This document shows, piece by piece, positions 23,709 to 37,000 of a DNA stretch of 64,000 nt. A program made the translations under genes and the position numbers. The DNA is from Brugia malayi (taxonomy: Eukaryota > Nematoda > Chromadorea > Rhabditida > Onchocercidae): assembly GCF_000002995.4 (NCBI RefSeq), contig NW_025062476.1:1168501-1232500 (forward strand). The letters run 5' to 3'. The notes beneath the pieces were generated by a model. The model did not search any database, was not told the DNA's origin, and saw only the letters and a list, made by a program, of their open reading frames with translations. Within the stretch, counting starts at the first letter, position 1. Each line of letters opens with the position of its first letter.

Positions 23709-25926
23709 ATGAGATCATGTCGAGAACAGAATTCAATCGAACAGTTCCATAAACTTTCACTCAGAACACCTGCAGAAGATGAGCAAATATCTAACAAAAA
23801 AGTGAAACCTATAATTGATGCTGCAATTATCGCTCATAAACTCCACTCTGAATATTCAAATTCAGATAATTTTGAATGGAAATCATTAAATGATTTAAAT
23901 ATTCTCACAATTCAAAAATCCAATGAGAAATACATCCTTGGTACGTTGTTTTTTCGTTTTTTTCCCCCTAAAACATATGCATAAATCTCTTATAATTATC
24001 ACTTTGATGCATAAATTTCTTATAATTATCATTTTGATGCATAAATTTCTTATAATTCATTTCATTTCGATTTGTGATTTAAATAAACTTTCTCTAAGTT
24101 TAATCTGATTTTTATCTGATTATATTATGAATGAGAAAAGATTTCAGGGCAAAGTAATTCACAGCGTATGATTTACCCGCACTCAGCTACAACAGATTTT
24201 GGGCAATTTCAAGTAATTAATTATTTACATTTCATGGAATTATTCAACTCTAAGATTTTTGCCATTGTGTAAATTAATTTTGGATTAAACTCAAAAATGT
24301 TTTTTCTTTTTTCTAAATATACATCCTCTAAATATGCTTTTTCATTTGAAGAAAGTTATTTTTTTTTTTAACAAAAACAAATTAATACCATAACAAAATT
24401 AGCATATTCATTTGCTTCATAAATACTTTATAATAATGTAAATTTAATTTTCTAGCTTGATGATAATGGTATTGATAACGAATCAAATATCACAAAACGA
24501 TTACTATTCAAAAGCAGTACTGTTATCACTGAATCATCATCGCCAAGTACTATCAGTTCAGCTTATTCAGTTACTGATAAGATATCAGAAGTAAACGAGG
24601 AAAATATTTCTGATTACGATGTGAATGATTTTGAAGAAATAACTTCAACTGAAAATTTCTCTTCTTCATCTTCAAAAAGTTTGACTTCTTCCAACAAACT
24701 TATGCAGAATAATTCGACAGGAAGAAAATCAATGGATTTTCAAATGGAAACTTCTAAAAGTAATAGTAGCAGTAGCAGCAGCAACAATAGTAGTAGTAGT
24801 AGTAGTAACTCTTCAAGTACTGATAATAGTAGTAGTAGTAACTTTTCAAGTACTGATAATAGTAGTAGTAGTAGTAACTCTTCAAGTACTGATAAACTAT
24901 CTGTTAAACAAGCAAAACAATGCTTATCGAAATCAGTGATTAAGGAAAATGAATTTGAGAGTAGAAGTGATAGTGAAACATTGTATTCTACGACAACAAC
25001 AACAACAACAACAAAAAGTTATAAATCCGGTAGCTATCAGGCAAAAAAAGATGAAAGAAAGAAGAAAGTGAAGAATTCAGAAGAAAATCAGAAGCATAAA
25101 AATACCTGTAGCATAGGATGTAGTAAATTGAATTACGGAAACAACCTGAAATATGAATCGATAAGCAATTCTAGTGCAGATAGTCAAAGTTCTCGGGAAT
25201 CGGTTATTCTGGATAAAAGATCATACAGATTTAAAAGGAAATCATCAATTGCCGAAACGAACAATTTTGCAAATATGAAATATCATATTGATAATCTCGA
25301 GAAATCAGATAATTCATGGCATTCTAAATTAGCAAATTTTGATAATTGCTCAAGAAAAGCCGGATTTGACAGGAAAAAAAGTATTAAAAATGTTGCAGTG
25401 CAAACAATTCATTTAGAATCAGACAATGATCTTTTGCCTATGTTTACACCTCTTCTACTAAAAGATATTGAAGGTAAGCTTTTTCTTTAAAATTAGCAAT
25501 TTAATATTAATTAAATTTAAGCAAATATTTTTTTTTACTCTTGCAATTTTGTAATAAATAACTAATATTACTCAAATATTTTCATTTAGTTATTTTTTTC
25601 AATTTTACTTAGAATCAATTAATTCCTTTTTAAATAAAGAAATTAAAATTTTTTTTTGTGTGTGTGTGTTTCTTTTTTTTCTTTTTTTCTGCTCTTTTTG
25701 AAATTTTATTTTTATTTTAGAAAATATGAAAGAAATGAATAAAAAAGAAGCTATTCACACAATTATAAAAACACATTTGGAATTAATCAAAAGACAAGCA
25801 AAACGTGAAAAACGATTGCTGCAAGAATGGAATTCTGCTATTAGCGATTTGGAAGAACGATGTGAGGTGGTCAGTTTTGAACGATTGAAATTACTTCTTC
25901 GTAGTGATAATTATTCGTATGCTTGA
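23709..25926 (+). CDS. Ser-rich protein with charged helical C terminus, function unknown
   Basis: I do not recognise this gene. Four exons (23709-23940, 24148-24212, 24456-25473, 25721-25926) join in phase to 506 residues. Residues 1-99 are mixed and polar (IDAAIIAHKLHSEYSN). From about 125 to 260 the protein is dominated by Ser with Asn and Thr, including three imperfect copies of SSSNSSSTDN, and then a run of eight Thr. The middle is basic (KKDERKKKVKNSEENQKHK; KRKKSS-like stretches). The last 70 residues are charged and predicted helical (ENMKEMNKKEAIHTIIKTHL, then KRQAKREKRLLQEW), so a coiled coil is likely. There is no signal peptide or membrane segment. It is probably intracellular and largely disordered. 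An ATTCAG acceptor 15 bases before the ATG supports the start. Confidence 0.8.
24755..24900 (+). repeat. Ser/Asn-coding internal repeat in the Ser-rich gene
   Basis: AGT/AGC codon runs broken by AACTCTTCAAGTACTGATAA recur about three times within exon 3. They encode SSSNSSSTDN-like blocks. The array is in frame and likely length-polymorphic. Confidence 0.85.
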
Positions 25927-26850
25927 AGATAAGCTTAGTTTTTTATCACTGTTTTTTGATTTGATAATAATTATTTGATATTAGCAAAAGTTTTTATCAC
26001 TGTTTTTTGATTTGATAACAATTATTTGATATAATTTGATATTAGCAAAAGTTTTTATCACTTTTTTTTTTTTGATTTGATAATAATTATTTGATATAAT
26101 TTGATATTAGCAAAAGTTTTTATCACTTTTTTTTTGATTTGATAATAATTATTTGATATTATTTAATATAATTTGATATTAGCAAAAGTTTTTATCACTT
26201 TTTTTTTTGATTTGATAATAATTATTTGATATAATTTGATATTAGCAAAAGTTTTTATCACTTTTTTTTGATTTGATAATAATTATTTGATATATAATTT
26301 GATATTAGCAAAAGTTTTTATCACTTTTTTTTTTGATTTGATAATAATTATTTGATATTATTTAATATAATTTGATATTAGCAAAAGTTTTTATCACTGT
26401 TTTTTGATTTGATAATAATTATTTGATATTATTTAATATAATTTGATATTAGCAAAAGTTTTTATCACTGTTTTTTGATTTGATAATAATTATTTGATAT
26501 TATTTAATATAATTTGATATTAGCAAAAGTTTTTATCACTTTTTTTTTTGATTTGATAATAATTATTTGATAATTTGATATTAGCAAAAGTTTTTATCAC
26601 TGTTTTTTGATTTGATAATAATTATTTGATATTATTTAATATAATTTGATATTAGCAAAAGTTTTTATCACTTTTTTTTTTGATTTGATAATAATTATTT
26701 GATATAATTTGATATTAGCAAAAGTTTTCATCACTGTTTTTTGGTTTGATAATAATTATTTGATATTATTTAATATAATTTGATATTAGCAAAAGTTTTT
26801 ATCACTGTTTTTTGATTTGATAATAATTATTTAACATTAGCAAAATTTAT
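25927..26850. repeat. Long AT-rich tandem array directly after the Ser-rich gene stop codon
   Basis: About 13 units contain GATATTAGCAAAAGTTTTTA TCACT, a T run, GATTTGATAATAATTATTTG and a variable ATTTAATATAA spacer, with a period of about 60-85 bases. The array starts within roughly 10 bases of the TGA at 25924-25926, so it probably occupies the 3' UTR. Confidence 0.93.
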
Positions 26851-27740
26851 CAACTAGTAAAAGACAATAGTGATCTTTAATGATCGTAATATTATAATTT
26901 CAATTTTAAATATAACCTTATTATTATTATTATTATTATTAAAGAAGGATGTTTTTTTTGCTTATTTTTTTTTTTTTTTTTTTTTTTTGCTGTTAAATTG
27001 CTGTTTTATTATTCAATTTTATTGTAGTCCTATTGGACTTTATATTGTCAAATTGTCTTCATTCCATTTTTTCAAAATTTTTCACTCTTATATTTTAAAA
27101 TTTTATTTTCATTCATATTACAATGAAATTTTGCTTATTCTCTTTGAAATTTCATCAACAAAAAAAAAAAAAAAAAACATTCAGAATTATTTTGTTCTAT
27201 TGTCAAGTATTATTCTTTTGTAGAATTTTTGCAAAATTTCTATCATGCAGATTTTAAATTTAAAATAAAAAAAAGCAGATTGTGAGATTTATAGAATGAA
27301 GAAGCAATTCATTCGTTTTTTCTTTCTTTTCTCGTCTTTCATTTCAAACATTAAACTTAGTCATCAACCAAAATCAACTAACACACACACATACATTCGT
27401 TTTTTTTTTTTTCCATTGAAGTTTGATTTTGATTTTAAACTATACATTTTGTAACAGAAACAAATTTTTATTGCATTCAATAACAATAAAGCATTTCATA
27501 GAATTACAAAGATACATAAAAATTATTACAGTAAATGAAAAAAAAAAAAAAATCAATCAATCGATATATCATTCCTGGCTTATCTTTAATAAATTAATTA
27601 ATTAATTGTTTCAAAAAATTTTATTCTAATTTCAAAATAATTTGAAATTTTTGTGAAATTTATCATAAATGTTCCTCTGAATCCGTGCAGTACTTACTAC
27701 AGAACTTTAATGATTAAGCAATTGTTATTAAAAATTAAAA
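26851..27740. other. AT-rich convergent intergenic region
   Basis: This lies between the 3' ends of the Ser-rich gene (plus) and the Gln-rich gene (minus). It has long poly(T)/poly(A) runs. The ORFs here are Leu/Phe/Ile low-complexity and not credible. Confidence 0.65.
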
Positions 27741-29622
27741 TTAATTATCCCATAATTTATCAAAATTAAAATGTGGAAGGCATGTATATAATCGTCGTGC
27801 TTCTTCAACTGTGATACAACGTGTAGCTAAAAATTATTTCAACTTTATGCTATCAAACATGTTAAAAAGTGCTTCAAAATAATCTTAAAATAATTCTCAA
27901 CAATTTCATAAAAAAAAAAAGGAATGGCTTTGTCAATAATTTTATAAAAAGAACACCTAAGTTAATTAAACTACCAAATTTAATTATAATAAAAGGTTGT
28001 ATTTAAAATACGTCATTGATGAATTAAAACAAATTTGAATTAAAATTTCAAATTTGAAAGAAAAAAAAAAAAAACTTAATGAAATCAAATTTGAATGCTT
28101 CATACTATTTCTAGTTTCCACCTGTTTTGTTGCTTTTTATTAGGCAAAAATATTTTGATAGCTAGCAAATTTTCATTAGAAGAATTAACCTGTAGTATCG
28201 GTGACATTATCACATTCTGTGACAGCATGAACTGATGGCAGTCCAACTGGACAAGCATTTATTCGAGGAGTGCAATGTTCTGCCATCGTCACTATAAATT
28301 TCTTATTATATATATATATATATATATGTATTTTTTAAAATGAATTTTTAATAAATCATTTAATTAATTATTACTTAAAAATTACAATTAAGTTTAGATT
28401 GAATTTTTTTTTTTTTGTAGTAATATTGTGTCGAATTAAATGTATTATCTTTAAAAAATTTATATATATAAAAACTTAGCTGTATTTAATTTGTACCAAA
28501 TTCACCTGGAACTTGTAAAGTAACCGTTTGCATGGGAACTTGAAGAGGCACAATGAACTGTTGTGTTTGTGGTATCGTTTGTTGTACCGAAGGTACCATC
28601 ATCATTTGTGTTTGTTGTATTGGTACCTGCTGTACCGTAGACATATATTGTGATGATACCATTGATTCTGGTATTTGCTGTACTTGTCGCAGCACCTGAC
28701 CCGGTTGTTCAATAGTTCGGATAAGGTACACAGGTGGTATACTGGGTCGTTGCATTCCTCCTCCTATTCGTACTTGCTGAGGTAAAATTTGCTGTTGCAA
28801 TAAACTTAATGTTTGCTGTTGTTGTTGTTGTTGTTGACTTTCTACTATGAATTGACCGGGTATTTGGGTCAATATTGGTTGCACTGGTTGTTGAATGAGG
28901 AAATACTTCATAAGCGGTGCCTGTGTTAACACAAACGGTTGTTGTTGATGGTGGACATTTACTGCACCACTGAACATAGCTTGCACTGCAGTACCTGCCC
29001 GACTACACGGGGTTTGCATCCCATCGCAAGGGCATAACGATCGAGGTACAGAGGTTTGCGGGCAATAATCCGGTATACATCTACAATTCTGGCACTGAAA
29101 GGTGGAAAATATGCAAATAACTACAAAAATTCCTACAACAGCAATTAATGGAAAATAAATTTAATTGCAATATGGCTTAAAAGATTAAATTAATGTTTGT
29201 TTTAATTAATTAATTAATTAATTAACACAAACCATAAATTTAGTCTTTGTGGTTGAAATAATACATTCGTAACAATTAATGTTTACAAATTTTTGCAAAT
29301 AATTTTTTTTTTTTTTTTTCGAATCTAACAAGTCTTATTGCCTAATTTATAATAATTAAAGGGATTATCATAAATATTTAAATAAAAAAAAAAGAAAAAT
29401 AGTAATTTTATTCCAATTATTTGATGAATTTCTTTTGTACAATAATAATGCAAAGAAATGTTACATTCAATGATTGAATTGATAAGTTTAGATAAAGTAA
29501 TGATTGTGATAAGATGATAATAAAAGAGAGTAAAATACCTGTAGGATAAATGCTTCATTACAAATAATAGTAATTACAATAGTAATAGTAAGAGTGAAAG
29601 ATGTAAGGCGGTGATTGAACAT
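27741..29622 (-). CDS. Secreted Gln-rich protein with Cys-rich ends, novel
   Basis: I do not recognise the family. Four exons (29622-29539, 29094-28506, 28291-28190, 27826-27741) join in phase to 286 residues. Exon 1 encodes a signal peptide (MFNHRLTSFTLTITIVITII then CNEAFILQ). Exon 2 opens with a Cys cluster (CQNCRC, then CPQ, CPC and PC within about 35 residues). A Gln/Pro/Val-rich region with eight consecutive Gln near residue 115 follows, with many QQ-hydrophobic patches such as QVPMQTVTLQVP. Exons 3 and 4 encode a compact Cys-containing end (HCTPRINACPVGLP; CITVEEARRLYTCLPHF). If exon 2 were read past its GTGAAT donor it would stop after seven codons; splicing there restores a continuous frame. 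An ATTCAG lies two bases before the ATG. The composition recalls secreted Q-rich nematode structural proteins, but no function is assigned. Confidence 0.8.
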
Positions 29623-30498
29623 TACTGAATTGTATGGCTTCTCTCCAAAACAATAAATGTTTGCGCCAAAGGGAAAAAAAATAAAGAATAAATTTTTGTC
29701 GTTCTGTTAGCAGTAGTGAAAATAAATTGCAATGGACAAACCGATTTATAAGCACAATATAAAGGGGAAGGAGGAAGAGAGCTATTACTCAGCGGACAGC
29801 AAAATATCATATTTGAAGAAATAGTTACTATTTTACATCAATTTCTCTTTTTTTAGCTTGATAGCGAAAAGGGATTTTCTCTCTGTTCATCACTAACTTC
29901 TCCTAAAGTGGCGGTAATGTCTCTTAGAGGTAGCAGTGAATCTCATCGGACAGCAAAATATCATATTTGAAGAAATAGTTACTATTTTACATCAATTTCT
30001 CTTTTTTTAGCTTGATAGCGAAAAGGGATTTTCTCTCTGTTCATCACTAGCTTCTCCTAAAGTGGCGGTAATGTCTCTTAGAGGTAGCAGTGAATTCAAA
30101 TTTGACAATAACTTTATTACTTATAGAAAAAATCAAATAGATCTCAAAAGTTACTGAGTTATAAACCTTAATATTATTAAAATAATTCAGACGTATGATA
30201 ACACGTAACGTGATTTACGTATACTTTCAGTTATACCAGAATGACAAGCGATGCATTACTGTAGCTAAGAGACAGTACTGAAGTAGAAAAAAAAAATTTG
30301 CAAATATTTTTGAACGATAATTTTATTACATATAGAAAAAATCAAATAGATTTTTTTATTATCTTTAATTTGAATTTTAAAAATGAAATACATAAAAATG
30401 AAAAACTGTGTCGAGAAAAATTTGTTTCGAGAAAAAAAATTTTTAAATAATTTCTCTGATAAAAAAAACTTTATTGTGTAATTTAATTTTAGTCCGGA
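29623..30498. promoter_or_regulatory. Shared upstream region of two divergent genes, with a 155-bp tandem duplication
   Basis: The Gln-rich gene (minus) and the large Cys-rich gene (plus) start 877 bases apart, so both promoters must lie here. A block beginning CGGACAGCAAAATATCATAT at 29792 is repeated at 29947 almost without change (one clear difference, ACTAACTTC versus ACTAGCTTC). A weaker repeat, TTATAGAAAAAATCAAATAG-like, occurs near 30105-30145 and 30312-30350. No coding frame was found. Confidence 0.7.
29792..30101. repeat. 155-bp tandem duplication, two copies
   Basis: Copies run from 29792 and from 29947 and end in GTAGCAGTGAAT. Near-identity shows that the duplication is recent. 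Confidence 0.92.
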
Positions 30499-33400
30499 AT
30501 GGTTGCTGCTTTACCGATTTCTAAATTTCCAATATTAATAATTTTAGGTATTAAATTTGATAAAAAATTGCTAAGATAGCTAAAAAGTAAAGTGAAAAAT
30601 TAATAAAAAAAATTCAATCATTATAAAAAGAGTGTTAATATTCAGTAATTAGTTAACATTTCTATTTTGCATTTTCAGCATAAGTAATTATCAAGTTTAG
30701 TAATTAAATCGCCTTTTTTTTCTTTAATTTAATTCTTTGTTGACTGAAATTGAAAAATAAAATTTAAAAAATTTATGCTATTAAAAAAGTTAGATTTAAT
30801 CATTTTCAGGTTTTTCAACATTTAAAAAAGAGAATATTTTTGGTGCTGCACGATGTACTCCAACTGTAAGTTTCATTTACTTTTCATTAAATTGAATATT
30901 TACTTTCTGTGTAGCAAATTTGAAAATACCTTTAATACTTTCATATAAGTAAAAAAAATTGACCTTACCTATTGTGTATCTAATTCAAATTCATTTTCTC
31001 ACTTTTATAAATATGTCTTAAATTAAAATTTTTCTTTTCTAGTTCGCTCCTCTTGTGACATTGACATTTAAATCTCAAATTCAAAAATATTTTCCTAATC
31101 AAAGATTGAACTTTAATTTGTTATATAAGCTATAAGCTTTGTATTATTTTTCATTTTTTTTTTTTTTTTTTTAAATTTCCATTCTTTGTAATTTATATGA
31201 AATTTTTAAAGATAATGCAACCATTTTGTTGGTGGGCAATTGATTTGGTGACAGCAACAAAATTTCACCTTTATCGGAATGGTATGTCACCTTTGCTGGA
31301 ACATAACATATATCTCAGATGTAGTCAAGCTGCTTCCGGTATTTATGGTTTCTCATTTATGAATGTTACTACCAATATTACTTACGTGTTAGTATCTTTT
31401 CAAAAATTTATCTCTCTAATTTGAATTTTACAAAAAGTAAAGTTTTTTTCTCTCTTTCTCTCTCTCTCATACTGATTTCTTTTGAAAGAAAAAGCTAAAA
31501 CTCAATGCAAATTTAATTACTTGAGAATATGTGATTTAAAAAAAAAAAAAAAAAAAAAGTCTCTTCAACAATTAAAGAATATTTTGAATCTTTGGTTTTG
31601 GATTAAAATTTAAAACAAAATACTTTTATAAAAATAAGAAAAAGATTAGATGCTGATTAAAATAATTATTTACGTTTCATTGTAAGCATTTTTCTCCCTT
31701 TTTTTTTTAAAAAAAAAAAAAAAAAATTCAAAAAATTCTATTTTAGTGATTTGAAAGTAAATAAAAATGAAACTAAAATTGAAGAACGACAAAAAATTCT
31801 TGTTGAAACTATATATTATTGTTGTAAATCATGTGAATATTATGAGGTAAATTATAACAAATTCTACTACTGTTGTGAATTTATTTACGTGAATATGTTA
31901 CCTAGATATAATTATTATTATTTATGTTTATGTATTTTTACGTTTATATTCACGTTTCATTTTTTATATTTTATATATTATATATACTTAATTACTTATA
32001 TATTATATATATATATATTTTTTTTCTTATATGTTTTTACGTGGATATGTATGGTAGATATAATTATTTTGATACAATTGTTTATGTTTATGTATTTTTA
32101 CGTTTATATTCACGTTTCATTTTTTATATTTATATATTATGCATATATTTAATTATTTATATATTATATATATTTATATATTTTTTCTTATTTATATGTT
32201 TTTACATAGATATAACTTTTGATTAGTTTTTTTTCAAATCATTTTTTTTTATTGATAACATGCTCAATCTTTTCTCTAATAATTTTTAAATGTTGCAGGA
32301 AAAAAGCGATGAAGAAATAATCGAAGATCTTGCCACGGAATTCTACAGGCGTCGTCTTAAAGATTCAGATAGTACTCTATTATCAAGAAAATATCAGGAA
32401 GATTCCGGTTACTGCATTAATGTTGATGGTGAAAAAGAAGTAAAGTGATTTTCCGGATTCGTATTTTCACATAAACTTAAAATGAAATTGAAATTGTTTT
32501 GAGACGAATATTAGCGTTTTTAAATTTGCATCTAAGAAAGATTTAAAACTTAGATGAGCGATGTGTCATGCATATTTGTGCTTGATGTAAATACTCCAGC
32601 GAAGGTTCATTTTGGTGCAATGCATTGGAATATGATCGATTTGATGAAACAGTCGTCAGAACGTGAAAGTGTATGTTCGTTGATACATTGACGTGACGTA
32701 GAAGTTCGTTGATATTGACGTGACGTAAAAATAATGCAATCAAGTAACGTATGATAGAGGAAGAAATCTTTCTTTTGTTTTCGAAGTCAAACGATAAAAT
32801 AACAGTTTCAACAAGTGTTTATTCTTTAAAATTATAGAAAATTATTTTAAAAAATTAAAAAAAAAATAAATTTTGGTTTTTTTTTTTTTCTAATTTTAAA
32901 TATTCTTCAAATAAGATCTCATTTTCCAAAAAATATTTTATGAAAATCAACGTGAAGTCTCTTTTTTTTTTTTTTTTTTTTTCAGAATTCACTGGTATCC
33001 TTAGCATTGAGCGGTCATTTTTGTGCGTCATACAGTGTCTCACAAATTCCGGACGGTGAATGCGTCCGGTACGCATCGATACGAGAATATTTTGTACTTT
33101 GTTGTTGCTATGAAACACCCGAACTTTGTGCATACACAATATCAAATAAATCGATGAGCAATGTAAAAGCAAATCGTGAAATATGGGAATCAAATGTCGA
33201 AGTTCGCAATTCTCTTTTAGCTAACGAACTGCGTAAAAATACGTTGGATACGCCAACAAGCTCTTGGACATATCGAGATTTTATTTACAGTAAACCTATG
33301 ACATTTGGTAAGCTTTGTAGCAAAAATATTAATTTAAAAATTTTCAAACGAAAAATTTATTAGCATTGTGTTTACACGAAATTCTTGTTTTTCTTTATAG

Positions 33401-33669
33401 TAGCTGAAGACTAAGATAAATAAATTAAACAAAAAAATAATAATTCATTCACATAATTATGTCACCAATGTCAACTGAATTCATTATTTTTCTGAACAAA
33501 GTTTAACTATATTAATTTTTGAAAATATCTTCTTCAGTGTTTTCAAAAAACATTCATAGAGTATTGTGAAAATTGCTGTATTTTATAAAGATCAAAAAAG
33601 CTAAATAAAAATTATAATTACAATTAGACTTCAATTTTAATTTGAGTACAAATATTAGCTAGATAATAG

Positions 33670-33737
<68 letters not shown>

Positions 33738-34022
33738 TATTATTATTATTAGTAAAAAATCATTAAAGCCATTCATTCATTCACTTTTTGAGGTGACCAA
33801 AAAGAAATTTCATCCATTCGTAATGTTCCGCTTTGGCACTGTGCCGTTGGACGATTCATGGTGTACAGCATTCGAGATATTAATACGTCTGCGGAACTGG
33901 ACCGACTGAAACGGAAAGACCTGCCAGTGCGTACGGAATACTGTATCGCTGACTTTTGGATCGAATTTAAGCAAGGTCAAACAGAAAGGTTATAGGTTAC
34001 AATTTATGCTTATTTCTCTCTC

Positions 34023-34059
<37 letters not shown>

Positions 34060-37000
34060 CTAATCTTGCGGTCGGTACGGTAACTAATTTCTTTGTAACA
34101 ATAATAAAATATTACCGGAAATATGTGTGAATGGATCGTCTGGAAAAGCTTTTCATGTCACTGATCAAATGATTTCCTTAAAAGTTTTAGATTGACAGCG
34201 ATTAGCAGATTTATCTCATTTTAGAAAAATAATTTAAACTGCTTAAATGTTCTGTGATATGTTTGAACAAATATCAGAAGCCATCAAAAGCTAATATTAA
34301 ATTTTATGGAATAGACAACATTTAACAAATTGAAATTTTATTAAAGAATGAGCTACAGATATGAGCTAAATGTAGCATTAATTTTTGATAAATTAAAGCA
34401 ATTCATCTTCTTACTTTAAGTTATATGCATAAGTTAGAACAAAAATCAATAGTTGAGTTCATCTTTATGTCTCAAAATTATTTTAAAATATTTTTGATGC
34501 ATCTTATTTGAGAATTTTTAATCAAAACTTTTATATTATTATATAAGTTAGAATAAAAAAATCAAATATTATATGCAGTTAAAAGTATAAGTAAACAAAA
34601 TGATAGTTCAAAATTGTTTTTAAAAAATTTTATTAAAAAATTTTTTAAATATTTTAGTATAATTTTTGATGCAAAAGCAGATACAAAACGAGAATGTAAT
34701 TCAATTGAAAGTGTTTTTTGTCAACTAATTGGACCTGAATGTCTCAATGATTTATTATACGTATCAAATATTCAAGCACAATATCAGTGCTGTTGTAATC
34801 GTGGAAATTTATGTAATCATTGGGGCAATAGCAATCCTTCAAAAAGCAAATATCAAATTAGTTTAAAACCAAAAGATTTTCACAAGTTTGATTATTTTAA
34901 TTTTAATTTTTTTGTATCTTTTTGAAAATTTATTTAAAAATAAATTTGAAATTTTATTTACAATATTTTCATATGAACATAAGCCTTTAAATCTGCTTTA
35001 GTTCATAAAAGTAATTATGAATTTACAATAGTTTTCTTTTTATATATGTAATTATTGATCCATCGATCAATCATTGGTAAAATTCAAATTATAATTGCTT
35101 CATATCTTTAAAATTCAAAGGATAAGCAGATTTAAATCTTCAGTAAAATTTTGTTTTATTTTTCAATTTTAGTAATTTTAATAGGAAATTCAAAAATGAT
35201 TGAAATGATTGATTAAAACAAAAAAAAAAAAAAATCTTAAAATTTATATGATGAATTCATTTTATTTTAGTGTTATATTTCAATGTCACATCAAAGCCAT
35301 AGCATATTTGACACAAATTTTTTTGAAACGCACAAATGCTGATTTATCAGAAAGTATGTTCAATAATTTTTTTAAATTTTTATTAAATTTTCAGAAAGAA
35401 AAAAAAAAAAAAAAAGCAAAAGTAAAACTTTTGATATGAATGCATTTTTATCATTTAACAGTATGTTGGCGATCATTTGATTATCATTTCGAGCAAGAAA
35501 TTCTCATGATTCCTGGTGTTTCTTATCAGCGAGAGATGATCTATCGAGTAGCGCGTAAGGAATTCTCAGATCAGTAAGTTTAATTTTTGAAAAAAAAAAA
35601 AAAAAAAATTGCATAAAAATGATTATTCTTCAGAGAATATAATTTGAAAAAAAAAATTTTTTAAATTTTTGAAATTTAAAATTATCAATATTAACTAACT
35701 GCTTCTTATCTATTTGTGGGTTAATTTCAAATTATTTTAACAACATTTTAAAATAATTCACATAAATTTTAGCTATAGTTAAAAAATGAATGTTAGATAA
35801 ATGAATTTTCATTTCGTATGGAAATTTGAAATGACTTTTACATTTGTTTAAGAAATGCTCAAATAAGACAAACATTAATCAACAAATTTCTTTCTTTCGT
35901 CAATGCTAACTTATTTTCATACAAAATTATTTTCAGTTTTAAAATCAAAATTATTATTTCACTGTAAAATTATTTTCAGTTTTAAAATCAAAATTATTTC
36001 ACTGTAAAATTATTTCAGTTTTTTTTTTTTTTTCGACAAATATTTAGTAAAAATTTTTTTTTCATTTTTTTTTTTCATCATTTAAAACTTTTTTATTACA
36101 GACATTTGATTTGTGAAATATTGAATACATTTCCACTAAGATCTCAAAATTGTCATCGAAAAGATTACTTCCATCAACCTATCACTTATCAGTTTTTTAA
36201 ATGTGAATGTAAACAACGAAGGACATATCTCAGTCTTTTAATGGATTTATTTTTCAGTTATTTACAAAAAGAAAAAGAAACTGTATGAAATTTAAAATTA
36301 TATAAATAGAAATTTTAATAAAATTACTTATTGAAATTTCAGAGTAATAACTATTATAGTTATAGAAAATTTTTTTTTTTTTAAATTATAGAAATTTTTT
36401 AGAGTAACTTTTAGAGTAATAACGAAATGTATAAACAAAATCTAAAAAAAAAAGAAAATCATTTCTTTATTAGAGGAAGGGTTTTTTTATCTATTTTGAA
36501 AGAAGACAATCAAATCCAATCTTTATTGGCTTCAAAAAAATTTGATTTTATTCTCTCCTATTTTCCATTCATTTTTTTTTTTTTTTTTTTTAATTTAATT
36601 GGAATGGTTGAGGTTTATATCTTCAATTTAATAAATTTTCTCAAGCATTATATTATTGTAAGGTAAATGAGGAGACAGGTATCTTTCATTGCAGGAAACT
36701 TGTGATGAAAATATGGCTGATTATTTCAAACAGTACAAAAATACCCTTAAAAGGCCAACTTGCTATGAAGTGTATCATCAAAATGGGCCATTAGTTATTG
36801 ATTTGTATTCAGTTACCCGAAAAATTAATTTCACGGGTATTTTAATCAAAAGAGTGGTAAATCTTAGCCAATTTGTATTCACTTACCTGAAGTGGTGTTT
36901 TAATAAAATGAATGATAAGTTGTAATTTTAGTAAAATGCGGAATTTATTGAGTAATTTCAAAATCTTAGTTAAATTTTAGTGGGAACCATTTGAGATTTA

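Noticed and set aside
28486..28505. C terminus GEFGTN and stop for the Gln-rich protein
   Set aside because: Splicing at the GTGAAT donor restores a frame that continues in phase through two further Cys-containing exons; read-through was judged an intron.
31043..31130. Possible extra exon (FAPLVTLTFK) between exons 2 and 3 of the Cys-rich gene
   Set aside because: Has an acceptor, but no donor gives a phase compatible with the next exon, and the frame soon stops.
31751..32226. Tyr/Phe/Ile-rich ORFs
   Set aside because: Only the first part (31747-31846) is an exon of the Cys-rich gene; the rest runs into an AT-rich duplicated intron block.
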